A DNA stretch of 64,000 bases, taken from NCBI GenBank assembly GCA_902558545.1, contig CACEEJ010000002.1, positions 33,276 through 97,275 on the forward strand, given 5' to 3'. Positions 42,865 to 51,776 of the stretch are shown here, piece by piece; the stretch's first letter is position 1; every line of letters starts with the position of its first letter. The translations under genes were made by a program, and so were the position numbers. The notes under the pieces were generated by a model that saw nothing but the letters and a program-made list of their open reading frames with translations, searched no databases and was not told the origin of the DNA. Origin of the DNA: an uncultured Pelagibacteraceae bacterium (lineage in GTDB: Bacteria > Pseudomonadota > Alphaproteobacteria > Pelagibacterales > Pelagibacteraceae).

Positions 42865-44113
42865 CTACTTTCTTTCCTAAAAGTTTAAAATAAAAAAACA
42901 TAAACATTAAAAGCAACACAACGATTACTATTGAAACAGCTGAGCCCATTCCAATGTCTGATATTGCAAAACCTTGTTGATAAACATTTATCGGTAAAGT
43001 TCTCGTTCCTGATGCGCCTCCAGTTAATAAAAAGACGTCCTCAAATTTATTAAAATTCCATATAAACCTAATCATGAATAAAATCGAAATCACTGCAGTA
43101 ATTTGAGGAAGCGTAATATTAAAAAATTTTTGAAAAGGACTAGCTCCGTCAACATCAGCAGCTTCATATAATTCTTTTGGAATAGCTTGAAGTCTCGCAA
43201 GAATAAATAAAAAGGCTAAAGGGAAATACCTCCAAATTTCAAACATTATAACTGTTGTAAGTGCTAACCTTAATTTAAAATCAAAACCTAAAATACTAAT
43301 TTCAATATATTTTTGTCCAAGAAGGTTTATTGGAGTTTCTATAATTTGATAATTTAATAGTAAACTATTTAACGTACCGCTATTCGGATCTAGTAGAAGT
43401 TCCCAAGTATAAGCTAAAGCTACAACTGGAGCAACATAAGGGAAAAGCAGAACACTTCTCATAAATGTTCTTCCATAAAATTTTTGATTTACCATTTGAG
43501 CAGTTAAAATACCAAATATTATTGAGCCAACTGTTCCAAAAAATGTGTAATAAAACGTTGTAAGTAATAAGTCTACAAATTCATTTTCAAATAAAACCTT
43601 TTTAAAATTTTTGAGAGTAAAGTTAGTATTAAGCAATATGTTGTCAGATTTTCCCTCTAATTTTGGTTTAATTGATTTTAGATTTTTTTTATCTATTTTT
43701 GATCCATCATTTGTTTTAAATAGTACCTGAAAATTTTCCCTATATTTAGCTGGCCAATTTCCAAATTCACATTTCAAGTTATACTTTTTGTAAGAGCATC
43801 TTGAGTCTAAATTTTCAATTTCAAAATTTTTTGGAAAATTATCTTCAAACGAAACATCTCGAATTTCTTGAATTAATGAACTATTTCTTAACTTATATAA
43901 TATTTTTATTTTAGTAGGTTCATCAGAAATAGATTTTACAATTTTTTTTGCTCTTGGTTCTGGAATTCTAATATCCTTTAATTCAACCTCTTTAAAACTA
44001 ATCCAAATATTTGCAAAAATTGGAAATAAAATTATTGAAAAAACTAAAAGGACTGCAGGTAGAGTTAGTATATATGCAGTTTTTTTTTCTGTGTTTGCTA
44101 AAGTATCATTCAT
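42854..44113 (-). CDS. Carbohydrate ABC permease (MalF type) with periplasmic insertion
   Basis: The 419-residue permease has a first helix near 12-32, then a polar insertion of roughly 130 residues (33-165) with several charged and Cys-containing stretches (SRCSYKKYNLKCEF), then the permease core. The EAA loop is YEAADVDGASPFQKFFNITLP near 315. Insertions at this site in MalF form a periplasmic domain that contacts the binding protein, so the same role is likely here. A long hairpin separates it from the binding-protein gene upstream. Confidence 0.87.
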   Translation of the reverse strand: MNDTLANTEKKTAYILTLPAVLLVFSIILFPIFANIWISFKEVELKDIRIPEPRAKKIVKSISDEPTKIKILYKLRNSSLIQEIRDVSFEDNFPKNFEIENLDSRCSYKKYNLKCEFGNWPAKYRENFQVLFKTNDGSKIDKKNLKSIKPKLEGKSDNILLNTNFTLKNFKKVLFENEFVDLLLTTFYYTFFGTVGSIIFGILTAQMVNQKFYGRTFMRSVLLFPYVAPVVALAYTWELLLDPNSGTLNSLLLNYQIIETPINLLGQKYIEISILGFDFKLRLALTTVIMFEIWRYFPLAFLFILARLQAIPKELYEAADVDGASPFQKFFNITLPQITAVISILFMIRFIWNFNKFEDVFLLTGGASGTRTLPINVYQQGFAISDIGMGSAVSIVIVVLLLMFMFFYFKLLGKKVDEN

Positions 44114-44114
44114 A

Positions 44115-44148
44115 AAAAAAGCGGATAATTTATATTATCCGCTTTTTT
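44115..44148 (-). terminator. Perfect hairpin between sugar binding-protein and permease genes
   Basis: AAAAAAGCGGATAAT and its exact complement form a 15-bp stem with a 4-base loop, and the A and T tracts make it a terminator in either direction. It lies between the binding-protein stop (44161) and the MalF-type start (44113), which are on the same strand, so it probably attenuates or stabilises the upstream message. Confidence 0.9.
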
Positions 44149-44160
44149 AAAATATTTAAA

Positions 44161-45492
44161 TTATTTGAATTTAGCTAATGATTTGTTAATCATATCAACA
44201 GCTTCATCGACATCAATTTGATCATCGATATAAAGTCTAGTAATTCTATTTATAAATTGAGAATTTATGACTTTTGATGCTCTTGATAGTTCACCTTCTT
44301 TAACACCCCATCTATTTGCAGTATCTAAACCAGCTACAATATTATTAATTACATCTGGGTCGTACAGATCTGACAAAGGAGCTTTTCTATCAACTCCAAC
44401 AGGTAGTTTACTCCAAGCTTTTGTGAAAGCTTCAGGGTCGCTTGAATTTCCTCTTCTTACAGGAAATTTACCTTCTGGAGCTATCGATAATGTGCTTGTG
44501 TAACCTTCTTCCATTGAGTACATGATAAATTGTTTAGCTTCATCTGTATCAGCATCAGCTGTTATACCAAAATATCTAACATCTGCCCATGCAGCGCCTT
44601 TTTTATTACTAGGTCCACTAAAATTAGTTATAAAACCAGTTTTAGAAGCTAGTTCAGGTGATGTAGGATCGCTGTTAATTGTTGGTGGAGCCGAGTCTCT
44701 TAAACCAGCAAGCTCATCCATAATGAACGGAGACCAAATAATCATTGGAGTTTTTCCTGCAAAGTAAAGTGCTCTAGATTGTTTCCAGTACAATTCTCCT
44801 GGAGGACTTGCTTTTGCAATTACTTTATAAAACTCTAATGCTTCTTTTAGTTTTTTACCTTGTTTCTTGATACCACCCTTTTTAACAATATTAACCCCAT
44901 TTGCTAAAAGAACGTGCTCTAAAACTTGACTCATGAAATTTTCATCAGTTTTAGTTGCAGCAACAAAACCAAACATTCCGTTTTGTTTTGATAGCTTCTC
45001 AACAGCAGCTACAATGTTTGCATAGCTTGTTGGTGGTGCTAAATCTGCATTTTCAAAAAGGTCTTTTCTATAAACAACCATTTGTGTCCATCCATCAACT
45101 GGAACGGCTGCAATTTTTGAACCTTTTTTTGCCATGTTAAGTGCACCTGGTGCAAATGTATCTTTACCTAATTCTTTAACAACATCATTATTAGCATCGA
45201 CATCTAAAATTCCTGCTTCAGCCCATGGTAATACATATTGCAAAGTATGATAGATCACATCCGGTAAGTCACCTGCTGCTGCAGCAGCTGTAGCTCTAGT
45301 TCCCAAATCTTTTTCTTCTACTGGGATCACATCTACTTTAATACCTGTTTTAGCTTCAAAAGCTTTAGCCATTTCCTCTTGCTTAGCCATTCGGGCAGGC
45401 TGAACTTCTGTAGTCCAAAACTTTATGTCTGCGTAAACAATATTCGAAATAAAAATCGAAATTACGCAAAACATCTTTATTATATTTTTCAT
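44161..45492 (-). CDS. Carbohydrate ABC transporter substrate-binding protein
   Basis: The 443-residue family 1 binding protein has a signal peptide (cut near residue 21, VYA) and the mature start DIKFWTTEVQPARMAKQEEM. KAFEAKTGIKVDVIPVEEKDLGTR and PDVIYHTLQYVLPWAEAGIL are the usual first-lobe motifs of sugar binders. It is preceded by a SD (GGAGGGGA) and by an unusual 144-base gap with an inverted repeat. Its ligand is probably an oligosaccharide or glycosyl-glycerate, judging from the glycosidase in the operon. Confidence 0.87.
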   Translation of the reverse strand: MKNIIKMFCVISIFISNIVYADIKFWTTEVQPARMAKQEEMAKAFEAKTGIKVDVIPVEEKDLGTRATAAAAAGDLPDVIYHTLQYVLPWAEAGILDVDANNDVVKELGKDTFAPGALNMAKKGSKIAAVPVDGWTQMVVYRKDLFENADLAPPTSYANIVAAVEKLSKQNGMFGFVAATKTDENFMSQVLEHVLLANGVNIVKKGGIKKQGKKLKEALEFYKVIAKASPPGELYWKQSRALYFAGKTPMIIWSPFIMDELAGLRDSAPPTINSDPTSPELASKTGFITNFSGPSNKKGAAWADVRYFGITADADTDEAKQFIMYSMEEGYTSTLSIAPEGKFPVRRGNSSDPEAFTKAWSKLPVGVDRKAPLSDLYDPDVINNIVAGLDTANRWGVKEGELSRASKVINSQFINRITRLYIDDQIDVDEAVDMINKSLAKFK

Positions 45493-45555
45493 TTCCCCTC
45501 CTATTAATATTTAAAACTATATTAAAATGATTCTATTTAGCAAATACAAGACTGA

Positions 45556-45572
45556 CACATATCAGGTATGTG
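45556..45572. promoter_or_regulatory. Operator-like inverted repeat upstream of sugar binding-protein gene
   Basis: CACATA-TCAGG-TATGTG is a perfect 6+6 palindrome in the 144-base gap between the ATPase gene and the binding-protein gene. It is about 64 bases before the binding-protein start and could be a regulator site. The rest of 45493-45636 shows no gene. Confidence 0.4.
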
Positions 45573-45636
45573 ATTGATACATATTAATTACTCAAAAAAA
45601 TGGGAAAAATTTGAAATTAGTCAATTATAGGTTGTG

Positions 45637-46692
45637 TTATGATTTTACTCTTTTTCTATTTTCATCAAAAATAAAAATGTCATTTAGATCAAAACCCATG
45701 GAACTTCCTATTTCAACATTGCTTGGAATTTTTGCACTTAATTGGTGTTCATCTTTTTTCATATATGCAATTTTTTCATTACCAAGATTTTCAATTAATT
45801 CTATTTCAGGATTAAAAGTGAATTTTGTATTCTGAATTGCTTTTAAATGTTCGGGTCTAATACCCACAAAATGTTTTGATTTTTTTAATTTTAAATTATT
45901 AAATTGAATTTCATTACCTAACAATTTAATTGTGTTTTCTGAAACAACATTTTCCTCGTTTACTTCTAAAATATTCATTTTGGGTGTGCCTATAAATTGT
46001 GCAACAAAAATATTTGCTGGATCATTATAAATTTCCTCAGGAGTGCCAACCTGCTCAATATTACCTTGATTTAAAATAACTATTCGGTCTGCTAGTGTCA
46101 TAGCTTCTACTTGGTCATGAGTTACATAAATCATATTTGTTTTAATTTGATTATGTAATTTAGATATTTCAACTCTCATTTCTGCTCTCAATGCTGCATC
46201 AAGATTAGATAAAGGTTCATCAAACAAAAAAATTTTTGGATTTCTTGTAATGGCTCTTCCTATCGCCACTCTTTGTCTTTGACCTCCAGATAATTGTTTT
46301 GGTTTTCTCTCTAGTAGTTCTTCAATTTTTAGAATTTTTGCTGCCTGCATTACTTTTGTATTGATTTCTTCCTTTGGTCTTTTTTCAATTTTTAAACCAA
46401 AAGACATATTTTCATATACATTCATATGTGGATAAAGAGCGTAAGATTGAAAAACCATTGCAGTTTGACGTTTTGAAGGATGAAGTTCATTAATTTTTTG
46501 ATCATTAATAAATATTTCGCCATCATCTATTTTTTCTAATCCTGCAATCATCCTAAGAAGAGTTGATTTTCCACATCCTGATGGTCCTACCAAAACAAGA
46601 AATTCATCTTCCTTACCTTGGAGATTAAAATCTTTAATTATCTTATTAGTACCAAATGATTTATGTACACCAGTAAATTTTATGCTTGCCAT
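45637..46692 (-). CDS. Carbohydrate ABC transporter ATP-binding protein (MalK/UgpC type)
   Basis: The 351-residue ATPase has Walker A GPSGCGKST (36-44), Q loop FQSYALYPHM, signature LSGGQRQRVAIGRA, Walker B IFLFDEPLSNLD and H loop VTHDQVEA. The C-terminal regulatory domain has VGIRPEHL. It stands upstream of the binding-protein gene on the same strand but across a 144-base gap, so it may have its own transcript with the hydrolase and exporter genes ahead of it. Confidence 0.9.
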   Translation of the reverse strand: MASIKFTGVHKSFGTNKIIKDFNLQGKEDEFLVLVGPSGCGKSTLLRMIAGLEKIDDGEIFINDQKINELHPSKRQTAMVFQSYALYPHMNVYENMSFGLKIEKRPKEEINTKVMQAAKILKIEELLERKPKQLSGGQRQRVAIGRAITRNPKIFLFDEPLSNLDAALRAEMRVEISKLHNQIKTNMIYVTHDQVEAMTLADRIVILNQGNIEQVGTPEEIYNDPANIFVAQFIGTPKMNILEVNEENVVSENTIKLLGNEIQFNNLKLKKSKHFVGIRPEHLKAIQNTKFTFNPEIELIENLGNEKIAYMKKDEHQLSAKIPSNVEIGSSMGFDLNDIFIFDENRKRVKS

Positions 46693-46717
46693 TTAATTCT
46701 CTATATTTTCAAGAATA

Positions 46718-47470
46718 TTAATCTAAAAAATTTTTTATTAAAATATTAAATTTATCCGGTTGTTCTAAATGAACATTGTGACAACATCCTTTAAAGATTT
46801 CTAAACGGCTATTTTTAATATTTTTATTCAATGTATCAACCTGATCAAAATTATAAGATATATCTTTATCTCCCCAAATAATTAAAGTTTCATTTTTGAT
46901 ATTTTTTAAATTATCAATTCCTCTCCAATTTTTCATAGCAACCAGAGCATTATCAGCTGTTTCTACAGAAACATTACTCACAGCATTTTCACATAAAAAA
47001 TAATTCTTATCTTTATCACCTTTCACAAACCATTTTGGTGGAACTCTTGAAAATGAAACTTTTGTTCCATCTTTTTTTAATTTTTCTCTTGTTTCATCCA
47101 TTGTTTCAAATCTTCCAGGAATATCTCCTATTGATCCTGTAGCAAAACAAATTAATTTATTTACTCTCTCACCAACAATTTTTGTTATTTCTTGAACAAT
47201 CATTCCTCCCATGGAATGACCAATTAAATTAAATTTATCAATTTTTTTTTGATTAAGTATTTCAATTATTTTATTCGCCATATCATTAATAGAGTTTAAA
47301 GATTTTGCATTATAACTTTCACCAAATCCAGGTAAAGCAGGTGCTATAACCCTATAATATTTTGAGAAATAGTTTTTTTGAAAACACCACATTTCAGACG
47401 AACCAAGATATCCATGTACAAAAACAAATGGAAAACCTTTTCCTAAATCGTCTACATAAATATCATTCAT
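46718..47470 (-). CDS. Alpha/beta hydrolase
   Basis: The 250-residue cytosolic protein has the oxyanion HGYLGSSEMW near residue 19, the nucleophile elbow GHSMGG at about 84-89, an Asp in IWGDKDISYN near 195 and the final His in CCHNVHLEQPD near 230. This is a classic small-molecule esterase or C-C hydrolase pattern, as in 3-oxoadipate enol-lactonase relatives. It overlaps the LysE gene by 4 bases. The substrate is unknown. Confidence 0.82.
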   Translation of the reverse strand: MNDIYVDDLGKGFPFVFVHGYLGSSEMWCFQKNYFSKYYRVIAPALPGFGESYNAKSLNSINDMANKIIEILNQKKIDKFNLIGHSMGGMIVQEITKIVGERVNKLICFATGSIGDIPGRFETMDETREKLKKDGTKVSFSRVPPKWFVKGDKDKNYFLCENAVSNVSVETADNALVAMKNWRGIDNLKNIKNETLIIWGDKDISYNFDQVDTLNKNIKNSRLEIFKGCCHNVHLEQPDKFNILIKNFLD

Positions 47471-48072
47471 AGTATTTCCTTAATTATATATAAAACCAAA
47501 ATACTCATAAAAGTTATAATAAATATGTTAATAATTCTCCAAACTTTTTTACTTTTAGCATATTTAGATAAATAGTTTGACAAATAACCTAAAGCAAAAA
47601 AAAATAAAAATGAAGCTATAGCTGCACCTATCCCAAAAGCTATTTTTTGATTTAACAAATAATTTTTAGAAAAATTCCCAAGGAAAAAAACTGTGTCTGA
47701 ATAAACATGCGGATTTAGGTAAGTAAATCCAAGAGTTTTTATAAATATATTTATTTTTGAAATATTTGTTAGATCATTACTAAAATTTATATCTGAATAA
47801 TGAGTTTTTATTTTTGAAAAAATGAAGTGAAATAAAAATAATATAAGAAGTATATTTAATATTAATTCAACTGTTTGATTAAAAAGTTGATTAAAATAAT
47901 GAAAAAGAAAGATACCTAAAAATATTAAAATTAAGTCAGATATTGAGCATATTAAACAGACAAGAAATACATGTTGTTTTTTTAAACCTTGTTCAATGAC
48001 AAAAATATTTTGAGCACCAATAGCTAAAATTAAACTTAATCCTGTAAAAAATCCTAATAAAGCATATTCCAT
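47467..48072 (-). CDS. LysE/ArgO-family amino acid exporter
   Basis: The 201-residue membrane protein has about six hydrophobic segments and the family opening GFFTGLSLILAIGAQNIFVIEQGLKKQH, with ICSISDLILIFLGI and TLGFTYLNPHVYSDTVFFLG in the middle. These are close to ArgO/LysE arginine and lysine exporters. It overlaps the hydrolase gene by 4 bases and follows the betaine permease gene by 9 bases, so all may be in one transcript. Export of basic amino acids is the family expectation. Confidence 0.83.
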   Translation of the reverse strand: MEYALLGFFTGLSLILAIGAQNIFVIEQGLKKQHVFLVCLICSISDLILIFLGIFLFHYFNQLFNQTVELILNILLILFLFHFIFSKIKTHYSDINFSNDLTNISKINIFIKTLGFTYLNPHVYSDTVFFLGNFSKNYLLNQKIAFGIGAAIASFLFFFALGYLSNYLSKYAKSKKVWRIINIFIITFMSILVLYIIKEIL

Positions 48073-48081
48073 TAAGACAAA

Positions 48082-49593
48082 TTAAACTCTTTTCTTACCC
48101 TGAACAACTCTATCAAGAATTAACGCAACAAATAAAATTGCAACACCTGCTAAAATTCCTTGTCCAACATTAGCATATTGAAGTGCTTCTAGAACATCTT
48201 GTCCTAATCCTTTTGCACCGATTAGAGATGCAACTACTACCATTGCTAAACTTAACATTACTGTTTGGTTTACACCCGCCAATATAGACGGTGTTGCTAA
48301 TGGTAAATCTACTTTTCTTAATAAATACCATTTAGATGCGCCATAAGCGATTGCAGCTTCTCTAATTGTTTCTGGCACACCTCTTAATCCAAGAACTGTT
48401 AGTCTAACCACAGGGGTTCCTCCAAAAATCATTGTAATAATTACTGCAGCAACTTTTCCTGTTCCAAAGAACGCGATAACTGGAATCATAAATACAAAAG
48501 CTGGCATAGTTTGCATGAAATCCATTATTGGTCTTATCATTGAATAAAACCTTTGACGTCTTGCACAGAAAATTCCAAGTGGAATTCCAATTACAATACT
48601 TAGTACAGCAGCTGTTCCTAGAAGAGCTAAGGTAGTCATTGCTTTTACCCAAAAGCCTAAAAATCCCATGTAACATAAAAATCCTGCTGAATAAATTGCA
48701 GCTCTTGGTCCTGCAGCTAAACCTGTTAAAGTTACTATAGTTGTAATGATCACTATCCACGGAGTTTTTACAAATAGTAATTCTAAGAAATCTAGCACTG
48801 ATCTAATACCAATTGTGATTGCTGTAAATAATGCATCTCCTTTTAAAACTGCGTAATCAAAAATAGTTTCCACCCATTTTATTGAGGTTAATCTTATGTC
48901 TGGATGAGTTGGAAAATCGTCCATTATAGTAATAACGCCAGGAAAACTATAATGTACTACAGAGAAAAACATAATCACTGCTGCAAAAATTGTACTTGAG
49001 ATAAAGTTCTTAGTTTGCATTCCTGGTCTTATTGTTTTGTCTGATAACCATTCTGAATATCTTTTTTCTAAAATAGAATTAGCTAAAATCCCTTGAACTA
49101 TTTTAATTGAAATTAATAAAGCAATGCCAAAAATTGTAATCCAAATTGCAGATGCTTCAATTCTTGCAACTTCATCAATATATCCCTGCATTGCATCTTC
49201 TAAGGATTTAATGTTACGTTTATAAACATCGACTTTATCTGGATTGTTGGTAATGGCTGCTTCTAACTGCTTGTTTCTGAATGCAATTGTAGATTCAACT
49301 TGTTTAATTTTTTCAACAGCATCTTTAGTAATATTTCCAAATAAACCTCTAATAATTTGAACAACTGAAAATGTTTCAATTATTAAAAATGCCAATGCCC
49401 AATTCCATATATTTCTCATTCCAAACCAAATTGGACCTAGAATTCCCGCATATAAGTTAAATGAAAAGGAGAATGAAGGTTTGCTTCCAATTTTTTGAAA
49501 CTCTTTGATGTAATATTCTGGATTTGATTTAACAAAGTCGGTTATTAACTCAGATCTAGTAGGGTTATTAATTTGTTTATTCTCCATCACCAC
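48082..49593 (-). CDS. proW: Glycine betaine/proline ABC permease with N-terminal extension
   Basis: The 503-residue permease has a core like ProW in its second half (LALLGTAAVLSIVIGIPLGIF, QTMPAFVFMIPVIAFFGTG, EAAIAYGASKWYLLRKVDLP). The first about 200 residues are extra: a DUF2628-like hydrophobic region (NLYAGILGPIWFGMRNIW, about 47-64), a coiled coil (about 95-150) and another membrane segment. It would sit in the inner membrane with ProV and the frameshifted ProX. ProV overlaps it by 17 bases. Confidence 0.87.
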   Translation of the reverse strand: MVMENKQINNPTRSELITDFVKSNPEYYIKEFQKIGSKPSFSFSFNLYAGILGPIWFGMRNIWNWALAFLIIETFSVVQIIRGLFGNITKDAVEKIKQVESTIAFRNKQLEAAITNNPDKVDVYKRNIKSLEDAMQGYIDEVARIEASAIWITIFGIALLISIKIVQGILANSILEKRYSEWLSDKTIRPGMQTKNFISSTIFAAVIMFFSVVHYSFPGVITIMDDFPTHPDIRLTSIKWVETIFDYAVLKGDALFTAITIGIRSVLDFLELLFVKTPWIVIITTIVTLTGLAAGPRAAIYSAGFLCYMGFLGFWVKAMTTLALLGTAAVLSIVIGIPLGIFCARRQRFYSMIRPIMDFMQTMPAFVFMIPVIAFFGTGKVAAVIITMIFGGTPVVRLTVLGLRGVPETIREAAIAYGASKWYLLRKVDLPLATPSILAGVNQTVMLSLAMVVVASLIGAKGLGQDVLEALQYANVGQGILAGVAILFVALILDRVVQGKKRV

Positions 49594-50638
49594 CCTCTAT
49601 TACTGCTTTTAAAAGATCTGATTGTGTAATAACTCCAATGTTTTTTTGCTCATTATTTTTAACAACTAATGGCTTATCTTTTGATTTTGAAACTTCAATT
49701 AATTTACTTAGCAATTCATGCTCATCTACACTTTGTAAATTTTCTTCCAATTTACCATTTAAATTTTGATAACTTTCAACGGTTTGCATAATTGTTTTTG
49801 CCTGAACAACTTTAAGTCTAGAAATTCCTTTAACAAAGTCTGCAACATATTCATCAGCTGGATTAACTACGATTTCTTCAGGGGTACCAATTTGAATTAC
49901 CTTTCCGTCTCTCATAATAGCAATTCTATGCCCTACTCTTACTGCCTCATCTAAATCGTGAGTTATAAAAACTGTTGTCTTTTTCATCTGTTTTGAAAGT
50001 TTGATAAATTCTGATTGAAGCTGTCTTCTAATTAATGGGTCTAATGCACTAAAAGGCTCATCCATTAAAAGTAATTCTGGATCTGCAGCTAGTGCTCTTG
50101 CAAGTCCTACTCTTTGTTGCATTCCTCCAGATAATTCATGAGCAAATTTGTTACCCCAACCTTGTAATTCAACTATTTCTAAAATTTTATTAGCTGCATC
50201 TAAACGATCATTTTTACTTACTCCTCTTATTTCAAGAGGCATTGCAATATTATCTACTACTGATCTATGAGGCATAAGCGCAAAGTTTTGAAAAACCATG
50301 CCTATCTTTTTATTTCTTAGTTCTTGCAAATGATCACGGTCAAGCTGCATTACATCTTGGCCATTTATCAAAATCTTTCCCGATGTAGGTTCTAGAAGTC
50401 TATTTATATGTCTAACTAATGTAGATTTTCCACTACCAGAAAGACCCATCACACAAAATATTTCTCCTTGATTAACATCAAATGAAACATCTGATACACC
50501 AATAACTGAATTGTATTCTTCTAATGCTTCTGTTTTTGAAATTCCTTTATTTTGAATTGCATCTAATGCTTCGGTAGAAGTATTGCCAAACACTTTCCAA
50601 ACATTTTCAATTTTAATAGCTGAACTCGATGAATCCAT
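49577..50638 (-). CDS. proV: Glycine betaine/proline ABC transporter ATP-binding protein
   Basis: The 353-residue ATPase has Walker A GLSGSGKST near 68-76, Q loop FQNFALMPHRSV, signature LSGGMQQRVGLARA, Walker B LLLMDEPFSALDPL and H loop ITHDLDEA. The GL-SGSG and the long N-terminus (FGNTSTEALDAIQ) are typical of ProV/OpuAA. The C-terminal about 80 residues are a shortened CBS-like module that in this family senses ionic strength. Confidence 0.9.
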   Translation of the reverse strand: MDSSSSAIKIENVWKVFGNTSTEALDAIQNKGISKTEALEEYNSVIGVSDVSFDVNQGEIFCVMGLSGSGKSTLVRHINRLLEPTSGKILINGQDVMQLDRDHLQELRNKKIGMVFQNFALMPHRSVVDNIAMPLEIRGVSKNDRLDAANKILEIVELQGWGNKFAHELSGGMQQRVGLARALAADPELLLMDEPFSALDPLIRRQLQSEFIKLSKQMKKTTVFITHDLDEAVRVGHRIAIMRDGKVIQIGTPEEIVVNPADEYVADFVKGISRLKVVQAKTIMQTVESYQNLNGKLEENLQSVDEHELLSKLIEVSKSKDKPLVVKNNEQKNIGVITQSDLLKAVIEGGDGE

Positions 50639-50661
50639 TTTTATCTTTTATTATAGGAAAA

Positions 50662-50692
50662 TATACTCGGCAATCTTAAATTGCCGAGTATA
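50662..50692 (-). terminator. Hairpin between proX and proV
   Basis: TATACTCGGCAA pairs exactly with TTGCCGAGTATA across 7 bases, a 12-bp stem in the 68-base gap between proX and proV. No U tract follows on the transcribed strand. It parallels the hairpins after the other binding-protein genes in the window. Confidence 0.8.
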
Positions 50693-50706
50693 AATTTATG
50701 TTTAGA

Positions 50707-51668
50707 TTATAGTCCTAACCAACCGTCTACAGTTGATTTATTTGCTTCCATCCACGCTCTAGCAACAGCAGCTGGATCTTTTTTCTCAACTGAAACTGCA
50801 TAAGCCATCGCAGAAACATCATCAGCTGTTAATTGAAAATTCTTAAAGAATTCTACAATCGCTGGTGACTGACTCTCTAAAGAAGTAGCCCAACCGATTT
50901 GAATTTGCTTAAGAGCATCTTTTGATGCAACATAAGATTTCTTATACCAGTCAGCATCTGCTTTAGGTTGAATCATTTTATATTTTGCAGGATCATATTT
51001 TGGTTCTGTTAACATCACTACATCAGCCATTCCCCAAATTGCATGAGGTTTGTAACAATAGAATGCATAACCTTCACCTTTTTTGATTGAGTCTAGTACT
51101 CTTGCATTTTTTACTGCTTCAGCAGCTCTAACTGCTTCAATACCAGCATCATATAAACCATAATCTCTTAATTTAACTTGGTTTACATTTGCAGAAGCCC
51201 AACCATCAGCACCAATCCAAAACTCACCTTTTCCATTGCCATCGCTATCCATAGCTTTAACAACTTCAGGTCTTGCTAAGTCTTCAATTGCTGTAATGTT
51301 CATTTTTTAGCAAACTGTTGTGAAACACAATAACCTTGGTTTCCTTCATAAGGTTTACTACTTAATTTTAAAGTTCCTTTTGGAACTAAATCATTTGTAT
51401 AAGCTTCTTGGTTTGGTAACCAAATATCAGGATGAACATCGATTTCACCTTTTCCTCTATCAATCGCTGCATAAATTGCTGTGTTGTTTCCTGGAACAAG
51501 CTCAGCCTCTCCACCCATTTTATCTGTAACAACTGCTGCTAATAAATTTGCAATAGCTGTAGCACCTGTCCAACCTGGATCTCCAATTTTAACTTTTTCT
51601 GCTTGTGCAGAGAAGATTGCTAAAATTGAGATTAATCCAGCTACAAGTGTAGTTTTAATTATTCGCAT
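50707..51668 (-). pseudogene. proX: Glycine betaine/proline-binding protein, frameshifted
   Basis: Two adjacent open frames (122 residues, 51668-51300; 198 residues, 51303-50707) are together one ProX/OpuAC protein of about 320 residues. The first has the signal peptide and KVKIGDPGWTGATAIANLLA; the second has FWIGADGWASANVNQVKLRDYGL and LTADDVSAMAYAV. The frames can only join inside an A6 run at 51303-51308: a seventh A would read ...Ala-Lys-Lys-Met-Asn-Ile... without a break. The stop TGA and the second ATG overlap as ATGA. Single-base loss in the read or genome is simplest; transcript slippage or a -1 ribosomal shift at AAAAAA is possible. The hairpin, proV and proW that follow argue for a live system. 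Confidence 0.85.
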
Positions 51669-51776
51669 ATTATCTCCTTTTAAATTTAAAAATTAAGCTT
51701 AACGCGAATAGAGATAGCGAGTCAAAGAAAATTGATATGTAATTATTACAGTGTATATTAGAATTATTATAAAGAA

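Noticed and set aside
48404-48760. Open frame of 118 codons inside proW
   Set aside because: It is a Cys/Asn/Ser-rich shadow frame of the conserved permease on the same strand.
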